Origin: an uncultured Prevotellaceae bacterium
GTDB taxonomy: Bacteria; Bacteroidota; Bacteroidia; Bacteroidales; Bacteroidaceae
Direction of reading: 5' to 3'
Assembly: GCA_937898415.1 (NCBI GenBank)
Contig: CALDLA010000068.1
Coordinates: 1-64,000, forward strand
Length of the DNA: 64,000 bases
A program made the translations under genes and the position numbers. The notes under the pieces are model-generated. The model was not told the origin of the DNA, did no database searches, and worked only from the letters and a program-made list of their open reading frames with translations. Below, one piece after another: positions 31,442 to 40,942 of the stretch (position 1 is its first letter; each line of letters begins with the position of its first letter).

Positions 31442-33229
31442 TTAAAAGTTCAGCAGATAGGGAAGGCGGGCCTGCAGCCGGTTGCGCTGCTGGTCGCGGC
31501 GGGCGTTGAGCATAGGCTCATAGAACTCACCCAACAGCTCGCGCAGTTCGCCGTCGAGGTAGGTGCCGCGCTTCTCGTCCATATTCATGAACTGCTCGTA
31601 CCAGGGTGCAGGCTCCGGGTAGCTCTTCTTATGGTATTCTGAGAGCTTGGCCAGTTCAGCAGCCTTCTTGACGGCATCGTCCAGCGAGCCAATCTTGTCG
31701 ACCAGTTTGATGGGGAGGGCGTCGGTAGCTAACCAGACACGGCCCTGGGCTATCTCATGCACCTGGTCGCGGGTCATCTTGCGGCCTTCGGCCACGATGC
31801 TGAGGAATGTTTCGTATCCGCGGTCCACATACGTCTGCATGAACTTCAGTTCCTTGGCGTTGTCCTTGCCGAATACCAGGTTTTCCTCGAAGTCGGTGTA
31901 CTGGTTGGTCTTGGTGCCGTCGAAAGTAACGCCCAGTTTGTCGGTTACCAGTTCAGAGACATTGGGAATCAGTCCGAAGATGCCGATGCTGCCCGTAATG
32001 GTGGTGGGCTCGGCAAAGATATAGTCGCCGTAGGCACTCATCATATAGCCGCCCGAGGCTGCGAGTCCGCCCATAGAAATAACTACCGGCTTCTTGGTTT
32101 TCAGCTGGGTGATGGCGTGGGCTATCTGCTCAGAGGCTACGGCACTGCCGCCCGGTGAGTTCACACGGATCACAACGGCCTTCACGTCGTCGTCCTTGGC
32201 CAGCTTGTTGAGGTCGTCAACGGTCTCCTTGCCTATGATGCTGTGCTCGGTGGCAAAGAGGCTGGTTGACTGGTCGATGATTTCCCCGTAGGCGTAGTAG
32301 ACAGCCACTTCGTCGCCCTTGTCCTCGTCCTTGGCGGGCAGGGCTATCATGTCGCTGAGCAACAGTTGGTTGATATCGTCGTCATCCGTCTTCAGCATTC
32401 CCTTGACGGCGGTCTTGGCACCCTCCGGGTAGCACAGGCGGTCAATCAGTCCGCTCTTCAGGTAGTCAGCCGGATTGGCAAAGGTCAGGATGCTGTCGCT
32501 GACCAGCTGGTCTATTTGCTCGGCGGTCAGCTTGCTGCGGTTTTCGGCAATGTCCTTCAGCATGTGCTTCCAGATGCCCTGCTGGTAGGCCTCAGTCTGT
32601 TCGCGGTTTTCAGGGCTCATGTCCTTACGGGTGACACTCTCGACGGCACCCTTGTACTTGCCGACGCGAACAGCCTGGTATCTGACACCTAACTTCTCGT
32701 AGAGTCCGGTCATGAACTCGCGCTTGCCGCCGATACCCTTCAGTTCAATCATGCCCGTCTTGTTCAGCAGGATGCTGTCGGCCACTGAAGCCACGTAGTA
32801 GGCCTGCTGGGTGTAGTTGTCGGCATAGGCAATAATCCACTTGCCGCTCTTCTTGAAGTCCTTCAGGGCGTCGCGCATCTGCTGAGCGGTTGCCGGCGAG
32901 TCGAACTGAGCGAGTCCGCCTTCTATATAAATACCCTTGATGTCTTCGTTTTTCTTAGCCTTGCGGATGCTGGCGATGACGTCGTCAAGCCCCATGACCT
33001 CCATGTCGTTGCCGCTCAGTATGATGTCTAACGGCGTACCTTCCTCCGTGCGTTCCGTCACGCTGCCGTTCAGCTTCAGCACGAAGACTGAGTTGTCCTT
33101 TACCTGTGTTTCGGAACTGCCTGCCGCAGCCATTCCGGCCAGTGAGATGATGAACACGATACCCGCAATGAAGGTAAAGATAATCAAACCACAAATGGTG
33201 GCCAAAGTGTACTTCAAGAAACTTTTCAT
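31442..33229 (-). CDS. sppA: Signal peptide peptidase SppA, 67K type
   Basis: A protein of 595 residues from ATG 33229 (MKSFLKYTLATICGLIIFTF); an upstream ATG at 33256 lies inside the -7 box. One N-terminal membrane helix, then two S49 domains. The nucleophile Ser is in GGLAASGGYMM and the general-base Lys is expected in the N-terminal domain (FMTGLYEKLGVRYQAVRVGK). It cleaves leftover signal peptides in the inner membrane. First gene of a five-gene operon. Confidence 0.9.
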   Translation of the reverse strand: MKSFLKYTLATICGLIIFTFIAGIVFIISLAGMAAAGSSETQVKDNSVFVLKLNGSVTERTEEGTPLDIILSGNDMEVMGLDDVIASIRKAKKNEDIKGIYIEGGLAQFDSPATAQQMRDALKDFKKSGKWIIAYADNYTQQAYYVASVADSILLNKTGMIELKGIGGKREFMTGLYEKLGVRYQAVRVGKYKGAVESVTRKDMSPENREQTEAYQQGIWKHMLKDIAENRSKLTAEQIDQLVSDSILTFANPADYLKSGLIDRLCYPEGAKTAVKGMLKTDDDDINQLLLSDMIALPAKDEDKGDEVAVYYAYGEIIDQSTSLFATEHSIIGKETVDDLNKLAKDDDVKAVVIRVNSPGGSAVASEQIAHAITQLKTKKPVVISMGGLAASGGYMMSAYGDYIFAEPTTITGSIGIFGLIPNVSELVTDKLGVTFDGTKTNQYTDFEENLVFGKDNAKELKFMQTYVDRGYETFLSIVAEGRKMTRDQVHEIAQGRVWLATDALPIKLVDKIGSLDDAVKKAAELAKLSEYHKKSYPEPAPWYEQFMNMDEKRGTYLDGELRELLGEFYEPMLNARRDQQRNRLQARLPYLLNF

Positions 33230-33255
33230 AATACCAATTATTAAAAATATGCGCA

Positions 33256-33263
33256 CAAAGATA
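33256..33263 (-). promoter_or_regulatory. -7 box for the sppA operon
   Basis: Reads TATCTTTG on the minus strand; a TTTG (33286-33289) lies 22 bases upstream. Confidence 0.65.
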
Positions 33264-33306
33264 CTACTTTTTTCGTTATTATCATCAAAATATCAAAATT
33301 ATTTGT

Positions 33307-33314
33307 TATTTTTG
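33307..33314 (+). promoter_or_regulatory. -7 box for the GH28 gene
   Basis: TATTTTTG followed by CAG, about 34 bases before the start codon. Confidence 0.5.
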
Positions 33315-33347
33315 CAGCATAAAACTATAACTAAAACAAAGAAAGCA

Positions 33348-34685
33348 ATGAAATTCAGTACTTTTCTGTCGTTGATGCTTGTAATTTCGTGTGTCACGGC
33401 AAGCAGTAAGACAAAGGTGAAAAAACAAGAGTTGTGGCCCGACGGGACGCCCGTTGCCGAGTGGTTTTCCGACACCACGCGTGTTGACCTCTCCGGTCTG
33501 AAGCGCTATGTGGTGACCGACTATGGTGTTGACGGCTATTCTGGTGATGTTCAGACGCAGGCCCTTCAGGCCGTCATCGACCGTTGTGCGCAGGAGGGTG
33601 GGGGCGTGGTCGTCATTCCCCGTGGTACCTTCATCTCAGGTTCGCTTTTCTTCAAGCCGAAGACTCATCTGCTCATTGAGGAAGGCGGCGAACTGCAGGG
33701 CAGTACCCGTATCAAGCATTTCCCGGTAGTCAAGACCCGTATGGAGGGACAGACGCTCGACTACTTCGCCGCCTTGGTGAATGCCGATGGCGTTGACGGG
33801 TTTACCATTACCGGTCCCGGCACCATCAACGGCAACGGCCAGCCCTATTGGGAGGAGTTCTGGATTCGCCGTAAATATAATAAGAACTGTACGAACCTGG
33901 AGGCCATGCGCCCACGCAACGTGTACATTTCTAATAGTAAGAACGTGACGGTGCAGGATGTGAAGATCATCAACTCGCCCTTCTGGACCAACCACCTCTA
34001 CCGCTGCGAGAATGTTCGCTACCTGGGCTGTTTCATCTATGCTCCTACGGAGAACGTGACGCCCGTTGACCCTAAGCGCGGTGCCCCGTCGAGCGACGCC
34101 ATCGACCTCGATGTCTGCAAGAATGTGCTCATTCATGGCTGCTATATGCACGTCAATGATGATGCCGTCGTGCTGAAGGGCGGTAAGGGGACCTGGGCTG
34201 ACCGGGACGAGAACAACGGCCCCAACGAGAACATCCTTATCGAGGACTGTACCTATGGCAAGGTTCATGGCTGTCTGACCCTCGGTTCTGAGTCGCTCCA
34301 CGACCGTAATGTAGTCTTGCGGCGCATCCACGTCAAGGCGGCCACCCGTGTCCTCTGGCTCAAGATGCGTCCCGACACGCCGCAACACTATGAGTATGTC
34401 ACCGTTGAGGATATCACCGGACAGTGCGGCTCGTTCCTCGTCGTCCGTCCCTGGACGCAGTTCTTCAAACCCGAAGAACGTGAGGACATGCCGCTGTCAC
34501 AGTGCAATAACATCACCATCCGCAATATCCAGATGACGACGAAGAACTTTTTTGATGTAGGGAAGAGCGACAAGTACCGCCTCACGGACTTCACCTTTGA
34601 AAACATCAGCGTGAAGGACGAAAAGAAGGCTTATGACTCGTCGCTCATCGAAAACTGTACATCCAGGAATGTCAATATCCAGTAA
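33348..34685 (+). CDS. Glycoside hydrolase family 28 (polygalacturonase-like)
   Basis: A protein of 445 residues from ATG 33348, with a signal peptide (FLSLMLVISCVTASS). Right-handed beta-helix of GH28. Catalytic-type blocks are SSDAIDLD, VNDDAVVLKGG, VHGCLTLGSES and VLWLKMR, corresponding to the family's NxD, DD, HG and RIK signatures with some changes. It probably removes galacturonic acid residues from pectin in the periplasm. It stands alone, with no SusC/SusD pair in the window, and is convergent with rubrerythrin. Confidence 0.85.
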   Translation: MKFSTFLSLMLVISCVTASSKTKVKKQELWPDGTPVAEWFSDTTRVDLSGLKRYVVTDYGVDGYSGDVQTQALQAVIDRCAQEGGGVVVIPRGTFISGSLFFKPKTHLLIEEGGELQGSTRIKHFPVVKTRMEGQTLDYFAALVNADGVDGFTITGPGTINGNGQPYWEEFWIRRKYNKNCTNLEAMRPRNVYISNSKNVTVQDVKIINSPFWTNHLYRCENVRYLGCFIYAPTENVTPVDPKRGAPSSDAIDLDVCKNVLIHGCYMHVNDDAVVLKGGKGTWADRDENNGPNENILIEDCTYGKVHGCLTLGSESLHDRNVVLRRIHVKAATRVLWLKMRPDTPQHYEYVTVEDITGQCGSFLVVRPWTQFFKPEEREDMPLSQCNNITIRNIQMTTKNFFDVGKSDKYRLTDFTFENISVKDEKKAYDSSLIENCTSRNVNIQ

Positions 34686-34697
34686 GGCCGGACGGTA

Positions 34698-35240
34698 TTA
34701 ATAGTTCTCGGCCTTCACCTGGAAGTAAGCCTGCGGATGGTTGCAGACGGGGCACTCCTCGGGAGCCTTCTTGCCTACAACAATGTGTCCGCAGTTGGAG
34801 CACTGCCAGATGACGTCGCCGTCCTTTGAGAAGACGCGCTCCTTCTGGATGTTGTCCAACAGTTTGCGGTAGCGCTCCTCATGTTCCTTCTCGATGGCGG
34901 CTACGCCCTCGAACTTCTCGGCAATCTCGTCAAAGCCTTCCTCGCGGGCCTCCTTGGCCATGCGGGCATACATGTCGGTCCACTCGAAGTTCTCGCCGCC
35001 GGCGGCAGCCTCCAAGTTCTCGGGAGTACTCTTGATGGCACCGCCCTCCAAGAGCTTGAACCACATCTTGGCGTGCTCCTTCTCATTGGCAGCCGTCTCC
35101 TCGAAGATGGCGGCTATCTGTACGTAGCCGTCCTTCTTGGCCTTCGAAGCCCAATAGGTGTACTTGTTACGTGCCATTGACTCACCTGCGAAAGCTTCTT
35201 GCAGGTTTTTCTCGGTTTTTGTTCCTTTCAGTTCTTTCAT
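34698..35240 (-). CDS. rbr: Rubrerythrin
   Basis: A protein of 180 residues that reduces peroxide in anaerobes. An N-terminal four-helix di-iron domain has ExxH-type motifs (EETAANEKEHAKMW, AAIEKEHEERY), and a C-terminal rubredoxin domain has CSNCG and CPVCN. The length is slightly below the common 190-residue form. The gene is monocistronic by context. Its presence fits an anaerobic lifestyle. Confidence 0.95.
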   Translation of the reverse strand: MKELKGTKTEKNLQEAFAGESMARNKYTYWASKAKKDGYVQIAAIFEETAANEKEHAKMWFKLLEGGAIKSTPENLEAAAGGENFEWTDMYARMAKEAREEGFDEIAEKFEGVAAIEKEHEERYRKLLDNIQKERVFSKDGDVIWQCSNCGHIVVGKKAPEECPVCNHPQAYFQVKAENY

Positions 35241-35283
35241 AGTTGTTACTTTTTTAGGGTTATTTGAATGTTGGGGTTATTGA

Positions 35284-38200
35284 CTATTTCATGAATTTGC
35301 AGCTGACGCGTTTTCCCTCGTCGTTGGTCACTCGGGCCACATAGAAGCCTGAGGGCAGGTGGGCTGTGCTGACCGTATTCCTGCCGTTGACCATCGATAG
35401 GGAGGCCTGCTCAATGAGCCGTCCGTCGGTGGTGTAGATATCCACTTCCACCAGTCCGTCCTGCTCACACTTAATCATCAACTGCTGGGCGATATGCCTG
35501 ATGTTGAGGTCGTTAGCTGAGGCTACAAGGACGTTCACCTTGTCAGGTATCTGTCCGTCCTGCGGCGTTGCTTCCATGTAGCTGGTCAGGATGTTGGCGG
35601 CAGCGATGGTGGGCACATTAGTGGTGTACACCTGATTCGTACCGTCGGGATAGCGGCCAACGGTGGAATTGCCGTCATGCGCGTTATAGAAGAAGAAATC
35701 CGTCCAACTGCCGTCGGCGGCAGTCAGTCCTAAAGCGCCGCCGTCGCCGTCAATCTTGAAGGTGGCGTGCAGGGCCTGGTTGGTCGTCTCCAGTTTGTCG
35801 CACCAAATCAGCAGGTAGCCGTGGGCGGGTATCTTGGTGTTGGCCTTTGTCTCGCCTTTGGTAATCTTGTATTTGGTGGGTGTGTTCAGGTTGTCGGTCA
35901 GGTACATACCCTCTATGTCGATTTCCTGGTCGGTGGTGTTGTAGAGTTCCACCCAGTCATTCTTCTTGCCGTATTCGTTAATCATCGCACTGTTGGAGCC
36001 GCTCACCTCGTTGATGCGTACCGGGTAGATACTCTGCGTCTTGCGTTCCTGTTCGGTCAACTGCCGATAGCTGGCTGTCAGCCTTATCCTGTTGCCCTCG
36101 GGCAGTTCCACTTCCTCGTCCTTTGAGTAATAGAGTGGATTGTCCGATGTGTAGGTGGTCGTGAGTTCAGCGTCCCAGTACATATCAGTCGAGGTGGCAC
36201 TGTTGTTATGCAGTTCTACGGCTATGGTGTTCGTTCCTTCGTGGAACAGGCTGCTCTTCAGTTTCATCGAGGCGTTGTCAGGATTGTTGGGAGCATACGA
36301 AGAGGCGTACATGTCGTAGGTGACAGTACCCGATGGCATGTTATAGCGGCCGGCCTCAGTGCCGTTGACATAGATAATGATGCCGTCGTCCACCGTGAAA
36401 TTCAGCAGGAATTCGTCCGTTGTCTTAGGCGCTTTCTCCAGTGTGACGGTTGTGCGGAAGTAGGCGGTAGGCCGCTTGTTATTGCTGCTGCCGTAGCTGA
36501 TGATGGTCTTGATGCCGTCCTTGGCATATCCCAGCGGGGCGGCTCCCTGTTTCCAGTTGTCCGTCTCATAAGTGGGTGATGTCCAGTTCTGGCCGTCAAG
36601 CGATCCCTGGTCATAGTATGTCCACGTCGTCCCATTGCTGAGTATGGCCTTGCTGCCGTTGGTGGTGAGCCATCCCTGGAAGACGTAGCCGGCTGGGGCA
36701 ACGGCTTTTAGCGTGACGGGGGCAAACAGGTTTCCGTTGAACTTGCCGGTGGGTACTTGCATGTTGTTGACCAGTATCTGTGCCCCTTCCACGTCGCTGC
36801 TGAGTTCCACTTTTTGGGCCGGCGTATTATCGAGCCTGAAGTCCCAGTAGTTACGCAGGGCATTGGTCGCCGTATTCAGACGGCCGCTTAAACTGCTCCT
36901 GACCTCGTTGGCTGTGCTGGTGGCCGAGCCGCCGTTGATGCTCATGGCCGGATTGACGCGGGACAACAGCATGTCGATGATTTCCGAAGTACGGCTGGAT
37001 TCAAAGACGCTTCCGCCTACCAGACAGTAGGCATCAATGAACTTACGTCTGAACTCCTCGTTCTGTAAGAGGTTGATGAAAAGCGTCACAAAGCGTATCT
37101 GTCCCCACCTACGACCCAGTGATGTCGGATAGAGCTGGTCGAACTGGTAGTACTCCTTGTTCATAAATGTAGTGAACGGACTGTTGGTGTTGAAAGCTCC
37201 GTCGAGGTCGTAGAGGATGAAGCGGAACTTCCCGCCGTCAATCTGCTTGAAGCCCTTGACATTGTTCTGCGGCCAGTCCCAGTTGCCCAGGTACATCTGT
37301 ACCGCCATATAGTTGATGTAGTTGTCGATGTCCAGTATCCGGCAAATCTCTTGGTAGGTCTCGTCGTTGTCGGCATTGTAGGAGAGCACATCCACCAGTT
37401 CGTTGAAGGCATCAGGGGTGCCGCATTGCTGTACGTAGCCCGAGTCGGGCGACATCTCGAACTGGTCAATTTCGTCTTCGTCCCATCCGTAGTTGGCATA
37501 GACGTAGTGCTTATTATTGGGTTCCCTGACGTTCATCACGCCAATGTAGCTGCCATTGATGAACTCGTGGACGGGCTGGTAGCTCTGACAGTCGAGGTTA
37601 AGTCCCGACGACTGTACGATGTATTGCAGCGAGGGATCCTTGAAGCGGCATTTGGTGTCGTTGCCGCCGTTGCGTACTTGTATGGTGCGGTTCCTGATGT
37701 ATGGCTTCTGTTCGAAGAAGGGGTAGGGAAGGTTCTTGTTGCCGCCCAGTTCCTTGCTGCCTTTCAGCTTGAACGAGTGAGGTGTCCATGCACGGCTCCA
37801 ACCGCCGCACATCTCCAGGTTGACGTCCTGGTTGAGTGTCATCTCATTCTGTGCGTCGATATAGGAGATGTTGACCGGCCGTTCCCAGTCCATGTTCCAG
37901 TTGCAGGCTGACGACTGGCCGTTTCCAGGTCGGCCATTCTTGCCTTTGACCATCACACCTATCGAGTCGTCGCTTACAAACCGTTTGTCGCAGACTACCG
38001 ACACGATAGGCAGAGGATAGTTGCGGTTCTTGTAGATAAAGGAGCGGGTGGTGACGGGCGAGGCCAGCAGGTTGTCACCAAACAGCCGGAAACGGTAGTT
38101 GGTGTTCTTATTGAGTACGGTGAACTGCCCCGTCGTACTGGTCTCGCCGTTGGTCAGGGTGGGCAGCGAGCCGTCGGTGGTGTAGCGCAGGGTGCAGCCC

Positions 38201-38811
38201 GGCGGTATGGTTACGTTGACGACAAGGGTACCGGCAAACACCTGTGACGGTTGGTCGACAACAGGGGCTGCCAGCTGCTGTTCGGCAAATGTGCTGGTGG
38301 TGTTCGTGGCTCCAGGTGTAGCCATCGACGTCAGGCCCCACTTTTCGCCGCCATCGGTGGTACGGGCATAGCTGACGCGCTCCTTGGTGGCAGGATAGTC
38401 CTGGCTGAACAATAGTTTGCCGGCATTGTTGCTGACATAGATAGTGCCGCCGTCAATGTCCAGTTTGAAGGGGGCATTCTTCGGCTCGATGTTGTTGCTG
38501 TCGAACCACAGGGCGCGAAACGCCTTGGGCTTGAGGCTGCCCACGCTGACGGGAATCTGCCATTTCGTCAGGTTCTTGGCGTCGTCGCTTATGTAAAGAT
38601 CTGCCAGTCCCACCGCCTCGTCCGTCGGATTGTAGAGCTCTATCCAGCCGTCGAAGTTGTAGGCCGGACTGATGAACTCATCGACGTTGGAGGCCATGAT
38701 TTCATTGATGATGAGCGAACTGCTGGTTGCCGAAGCCTTTTTCTGGGCACTTGCCAGCCCTGAAGCCATCACCCATAACGCAGCCGCGAGAGCAAGTCTT
38801 GTTCTTTTCAT
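35284..38811 (-). CDS. Large secreted protein with lamin-tail, CotH-type and sorting domains
   Basis: A protein of 1175 residues with a signal peptide (LALAAALWVMASGLASAQ). Order: lamin-tail domain (LIINEIMASN...DGWIELYNPTDEAV), chitobiase C-terminal-like domain (CTLRYTTDGSLPTLTNG), CotH kinase-like region (FRFILYDLDGAFNT, GRRWGQIRFVTLFINLLQNE), beta-rich domains, a second lamin-tail domain (VRINEVSGSN...NDWVELYNTTDQEI), and a C-terminal domain with VDIYTTDGRLIEQAS ... LPSGFYVARV resembling type IX secretion sorting domains. It is probably cell-surface or secreted. CotH proteins in spores phosphorylate coat proteins; the role here is unknown. Confidence 0.8.
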   Translation of the reverse strand: MKRTRLALAAALWVMASGLASAQKKASATSSSLIINEIMASNVDEFISPAYNFDGWIELYNPTDEAVGLADLYISDDAKNLTKWQIPVSVGSLKPKAFRALWFDSNNIEPKNAPFKLDIDGGTIYVSNNAGKLLFSQDYPATKERVSYARTTDGGEKWGLTSMATPGATNTTSTFAEQQLAAPVVDQPSQVFAGTLVVNVTIPPGCTLRYTTDGSLPTLTNGETSTTGQFTVLNKNTNYRFRLFGDNLLASPVTTRSFIYKNRNYPLPIVSVVCDKRFVSDDSIGVMVKGKNGRPGNGQSSACNWNMDWERPVNISYIDAQNEMTLNQDVNLEMCGGWSRAWTPHSFKLKGSKELGGNKNLPYPFFEQKPYIRNRTIQVRNGGNDTKCRFKDPSLQYIVQSSGLNLDCQSYQPVHEFINGSYIGVMNVREPNNKHYVYANYGWDEDEIDQFEMSPDSGYVQQCGTPDAFNELVDVLSYNADNDETYQEICRILDIDNYINYMAVQMYLGNWDWPQNNVKGFKQIDGGKFRFILYDLDGAFNTNSPFTTFMNKEYYQFDQLYPTSLGRRWGQIRFVTLFINLLQNEEFRRKFIDAYCLVGGSVFESSRTSEIIDMLLSRVNPAMSINGGSATSTANEVRSSLSGRLNTATNALRNYWDFRLDNTPAQKVELSSDVEGAQILVNNMQVPTGKFNGNLFAPVTLKAVAPAGYVFQGWLTTNGSKAILSNGTTWTYYDQGSLDGQNWTSPTYETDNWKQGAAPLGYAKDGIKTIISYGSSNNKRPTAYFRTTVTLEKAPKTTDEFLLNFTVDDGIIIYVNGTEAGRYNMPSGTVTYDMYASSYAPNNPDNASMKLKSSLFHEGTNTIAVELHNNSATSTDMYWDAELTTTYTSDNPLYYSKDEEVELPEGNRIRLTASYRQLTEQERKTQSIYPVRINEVSGSNSAMINEYGKKNDWVELYNTTDQEIDIEGMYLTDNLNTPTKYKITKGETKANTKIPAHGYLLIWCDKLETTNQALHATFKIDGDGGALGLTAADGSWTDFFFYNAHDGNSTVGRYPDGTNQVYTTNVPTIAAANILTSYMEATPQDGQIPDKVNVLVASANDLNIRHIAQQLMIKCEQDGLVEVDIYTTDGRLIEQASLSMVNGRNTVSTAHLPSGFYVARVTNDEGKRVSCKFMK

Positions 38812-38830
38812 ATTGTTTAGTTAGTAGAAA

Positions 38831-38864
38831 TGCGGTGAACAACTTGTAAAAGAAGTTCACCGCA
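38831..38864 (-). terminator. Hairpin terminator after the GGGtGRT gene
   Basis: TGCGGTGAAC (38831-38840) and GTTCACCGCA (38855-38864) form a perfect 10-bp stem with a 14-base loop. In the minus direction it is followed by TTTCT, a weak T-run. Confidence 0.55.
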
Positions 38865-38903
38865 CCGTTAGTCCATATAGTTTTGTATATGTATAGTATG
38901 GTA

Positions 38904-39917
38904 TTACTTACCGTTCAGGGCCAGGCTGACCTCCACAGCGATAGATACCGTAGCACCTACCATCGGGTTGTTACCAATACCCAGGAAGCCCATCATCTCA
39001 ACGTGGGCAGGAACTGAAGAAGAACCTGCAAACTGAGCATCAGAGTGCATACGTCCCAGCGTGTCGGTCATACCGTAAGAGGCGGGACCTGCAGCCATGT
39101 TGTCGGGGTGCAGCGTACGACCTGTACCACCACCGGAAGCTACTGAGAAGTAGGGCTTGCCAGCGAGCACGCGCTCCTTCTTGTAAGTACCGGCAACGGG
39201 GTGCTGGAAGCGGGTGGGGTTGGTAGAGTTACCAGTGATAGAGACATCGACGTTCTCCTTCCACAGGATGGCAACACCCTCGCGGACATCGTCGGCACCG
39301 TAGCACTTCACCTTGGCGCGGGGACCGTCGCTGTAGGGAGTCTCCTTCACCACCTTCACCTCACCGGTGTAGTAGTCAAACTGGGTCTGTACGTATGTGA
39401 AACCGTTGATGCGGCTGATAATCATGGCAGCGTCCTTGCCCAGACCGTTCAGGATGACACGGAGGGGCTTCTGGCGAACCTTGTTGGCCTTCTCGGCAAT
39501 CTTGATGGCACCCTCAGCGGCAGCGAACGACTCGTGACCAGCCAGGAAGGCGAAGCACTCAGTCTCCTCGCGCAGCAGACGGGCAGCCAGATTACCGTGA
39601 CCCAGACCCACCTTGCGGTCGTCGGCCACAGAGCCGGGGATGCAGAACGACTGCAGACCGATACCGATGGCCTCGGCAGCGTCGGCGGCATTCTTCACAC
39701 CCTTCTTGATGGCAATGGCAGCACCGCAGACGTATGCCCACTTAGCGTTCTCAAAGCAGATGCGCTGGGTGTCCTCACACATCTGGTAGGGGTCAACACC
39801 AGCCTTGTCGCAAATCTCGTTTGCCTCCTCAATGCTGTTGATTCCGTTCTCTTTCAGAGCGGCCAGTACCTGGTTGATACGACGCTCGTAGCTCTCGAAT
39901 GATACTTTTCTAATCAT
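38904..39917 (-). CDS. GGGtGRT protein
   Basis: A protein of 337 residues of the family named for its GGGTGRT motif, seen here in SVASGGGTGRTLHPDN. Other conserved blocks are GSVADDRKVGLGHGNLAARL and GSSSVPAHVEMMGFLGIGNN. The family is found in anaerobes, nearly always next to a NifU-like protein, as here (15-base gap). Biochemical function is not established; an Fe-S or metal-related role is inferred from the partner. Confidence 0.88.
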   Translation of the reverse strand: MIRKVSFESYERRINQVLAALKENGINSIEEANEICDKAGVDPYQMCEDTQRICFENAKWAYVCGAAIAIKKGVKNAADAAEAIGIGLQSFCIPGSVADDRKVGLGHGNLAARLLREETECFAFLAGHESFAAAEGAIKIAEKANKVRQKPLRVILNGLGKDAAMIISRINGFTYVQTQFDYYTGEVKVVKETPYSDGPRAKVKCYGADDVREGVAILWKENVDVSITGNSTNPTRFQHPVAGTYKKERVLAGKPYFSVASGGGTGRTLHPDNMAAGPASYGMTDTLGRMHSDAQFAGSSSVPAHVEMMGFLGIGNNPMVGATVSIAVEVSLALNGK

Positions 39918-39932
39918 CTTTTGGTCCTCCTC

Positions 39933-40640
39933 TTATTCTTTACGTGGATCAATAGCTTTAACAATTCCCTGCTCGGCGGTGGTGCGGCCATAGCTGCCGG
40001 TGAACTTCTTCACGGCCTCGTTGGCGTCCATACCGTCCTTGATGGCTTCCATCATCTTGCCCAGGTGTACATACTCGTAACCGCAGACCTGATTGTCCTT
40101 GTCGAGGAACTGCTTGGTGATGTAACCCTCGGTCAGCTCCAGATAGCGGGTACCCTTGGCAACTGTGCCGTAGAGTGTACCTGTCTGTGAGCGCAGACCC
40201 TTACCCAGGTCTTCCAGACCGGCACCGATAACGAGACCACCCTCTGAGAAGGCGCTCTGCGTGCGGCCATAGACAATCTGGAGGAACAGTTCGCGCATGG
40301 CGGTGTTGATAGCGTCGCAAACGAGGTCGGTGTTCAGGGCCTCGAGGATGGTCTTGCCGGGCAGGATCTCGCTGGCCATAGCGGCTGAGTGGGTCATACC
40401 CGTGCAACCGATGGTTTCAACCAGAGCCTCCTGGATGATGCCGTCCTTCACGTTCAGCGACAGCTTGCAGGCACCCTGCTGAGGTGCGCACCAGCCGATA
40501 CCGTGAGTGTAACCTGAGATGTCTTTGATCTCTTTTGCCTGGATCCATTTGCCCTCTTCAGGAATGGGGGCGGGACCGTGGTTGGGTCCTTTTGCAACAA
40601 CGCACATGTTGTTGACTTCATTAGAATACTGCATATTCAA
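39933..40640 (-). CDS. NifU/IscU-like protein, partner of the GGGtGRT protein
   Basis: A protein of 235 residues. It resembles an IscU/NifU-type scaffold: CKLSLNVKDGIIQEALVETI, then GCTGMTHSAAMASEILPGKT with a Cys equivalent to a scaffold cluster ligand. A C-terminal extension ends YGRTTAEQGIVKAIDPRKE. It is upstream of the GGGtGRT gene in a two-gene operon. It is expected to be cytoplasmic. Confidence 0.75.
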   Translation of the reverse strand: MNMQYSNEVNNMCVVAKGPNHGPAPIPEEGKWIQAKEIKDISGYTHGIGWCAPQQGACKLSLNVKDGIIQEALVETIGCTGMTHSAAMASEILPGKTILEALNTDLVCDAINTAMRELFLQIVYGRTQSAFSEGGLVIGAGLEDLGKGLRSQTGTLYGTVAKGTRYLELTEGYITKQFLDKDNQVCGYEYVHLGKMMEAIKDGMDANEAVKKFTGSYGRTTAEQGIVKAIDPRKE

Positions 40641-40676
40641 ATATTAATTAATATAAGATGTTTATCTAAGTGGCTG

Positions 40677-40684
40677 CAAAGATA
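40677..40684 (-). promoter_or_regulatory. -7 box for the NifU-like/GGGtGRT operon
   Basis: Reads TATCTTTG on the minus strand, with TTTG (40697-40700) 12 bases upstream. Confidence 0.6.
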
Positions 40685-40767
40685 CGAAAAAGTACACAAA
40701 AATAGGTAGCTTTGCCGTTTACTTTAACCTTATTTATCATCTGATTTGATGATATTGTAACGCTGAT

Positions 40768-40799
40768 GTTGCAATTTTCGGAAAAAAGTAGTACCTTTG
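40768..40799 (+). promoter_or_regulatory. Promoter of fabD
   Basis: GTTG (40768-40771), 20 bases, then TACCTTTG (40792-40799). Transcription would start just before the 36-bp inverted repeat. Confidence 0.65.
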
Positions 40800-40810
40800 C
40801 ACCCGCATTA

Positions 40811-40926
40811 GCCCCCTAAGTTAGGGGGGTGGGGGTCTGAACAGGCGCAGGCTCTCAAGTAACAAACATCATAAAAAACGGTCTGGTTACGCTTGTTCAG
40901 ACCCCCAACCCCCAAACTTAGGGGGC
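40811..40926. mobile_element. MITE-like element with 36-bp inverted repeats in the fabD leader
   Basis: Arms 40811-40846 and 40891-40926 are inverted copies with 33 of 36 matches, separated by 44 bases. Each arm starts GCCCCCTAAGTT and includes the run GGGGGTCTGAACA. The left arm also contains its own dyad (CCCCCTAA G TTAGGGGG). No coding capacity. It may be a miniature inverted-repeat element or a very strong RNA hairpin. It lies wholly inside the transcribed leader, 17 bases before the fabD start. Confidence 0.7.
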
Positions 40927-40942
40927 ATAGAAAAAAGAAGAA

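Noticed and set aside
40811..40926. Riboswitch or retron RNA in the fabD leader
   Set aside because: The symmetric 36-bp arms with an unstructured loop fit an inverted-repeat element better; no reverse transcriptase or known aptamer core is visible.
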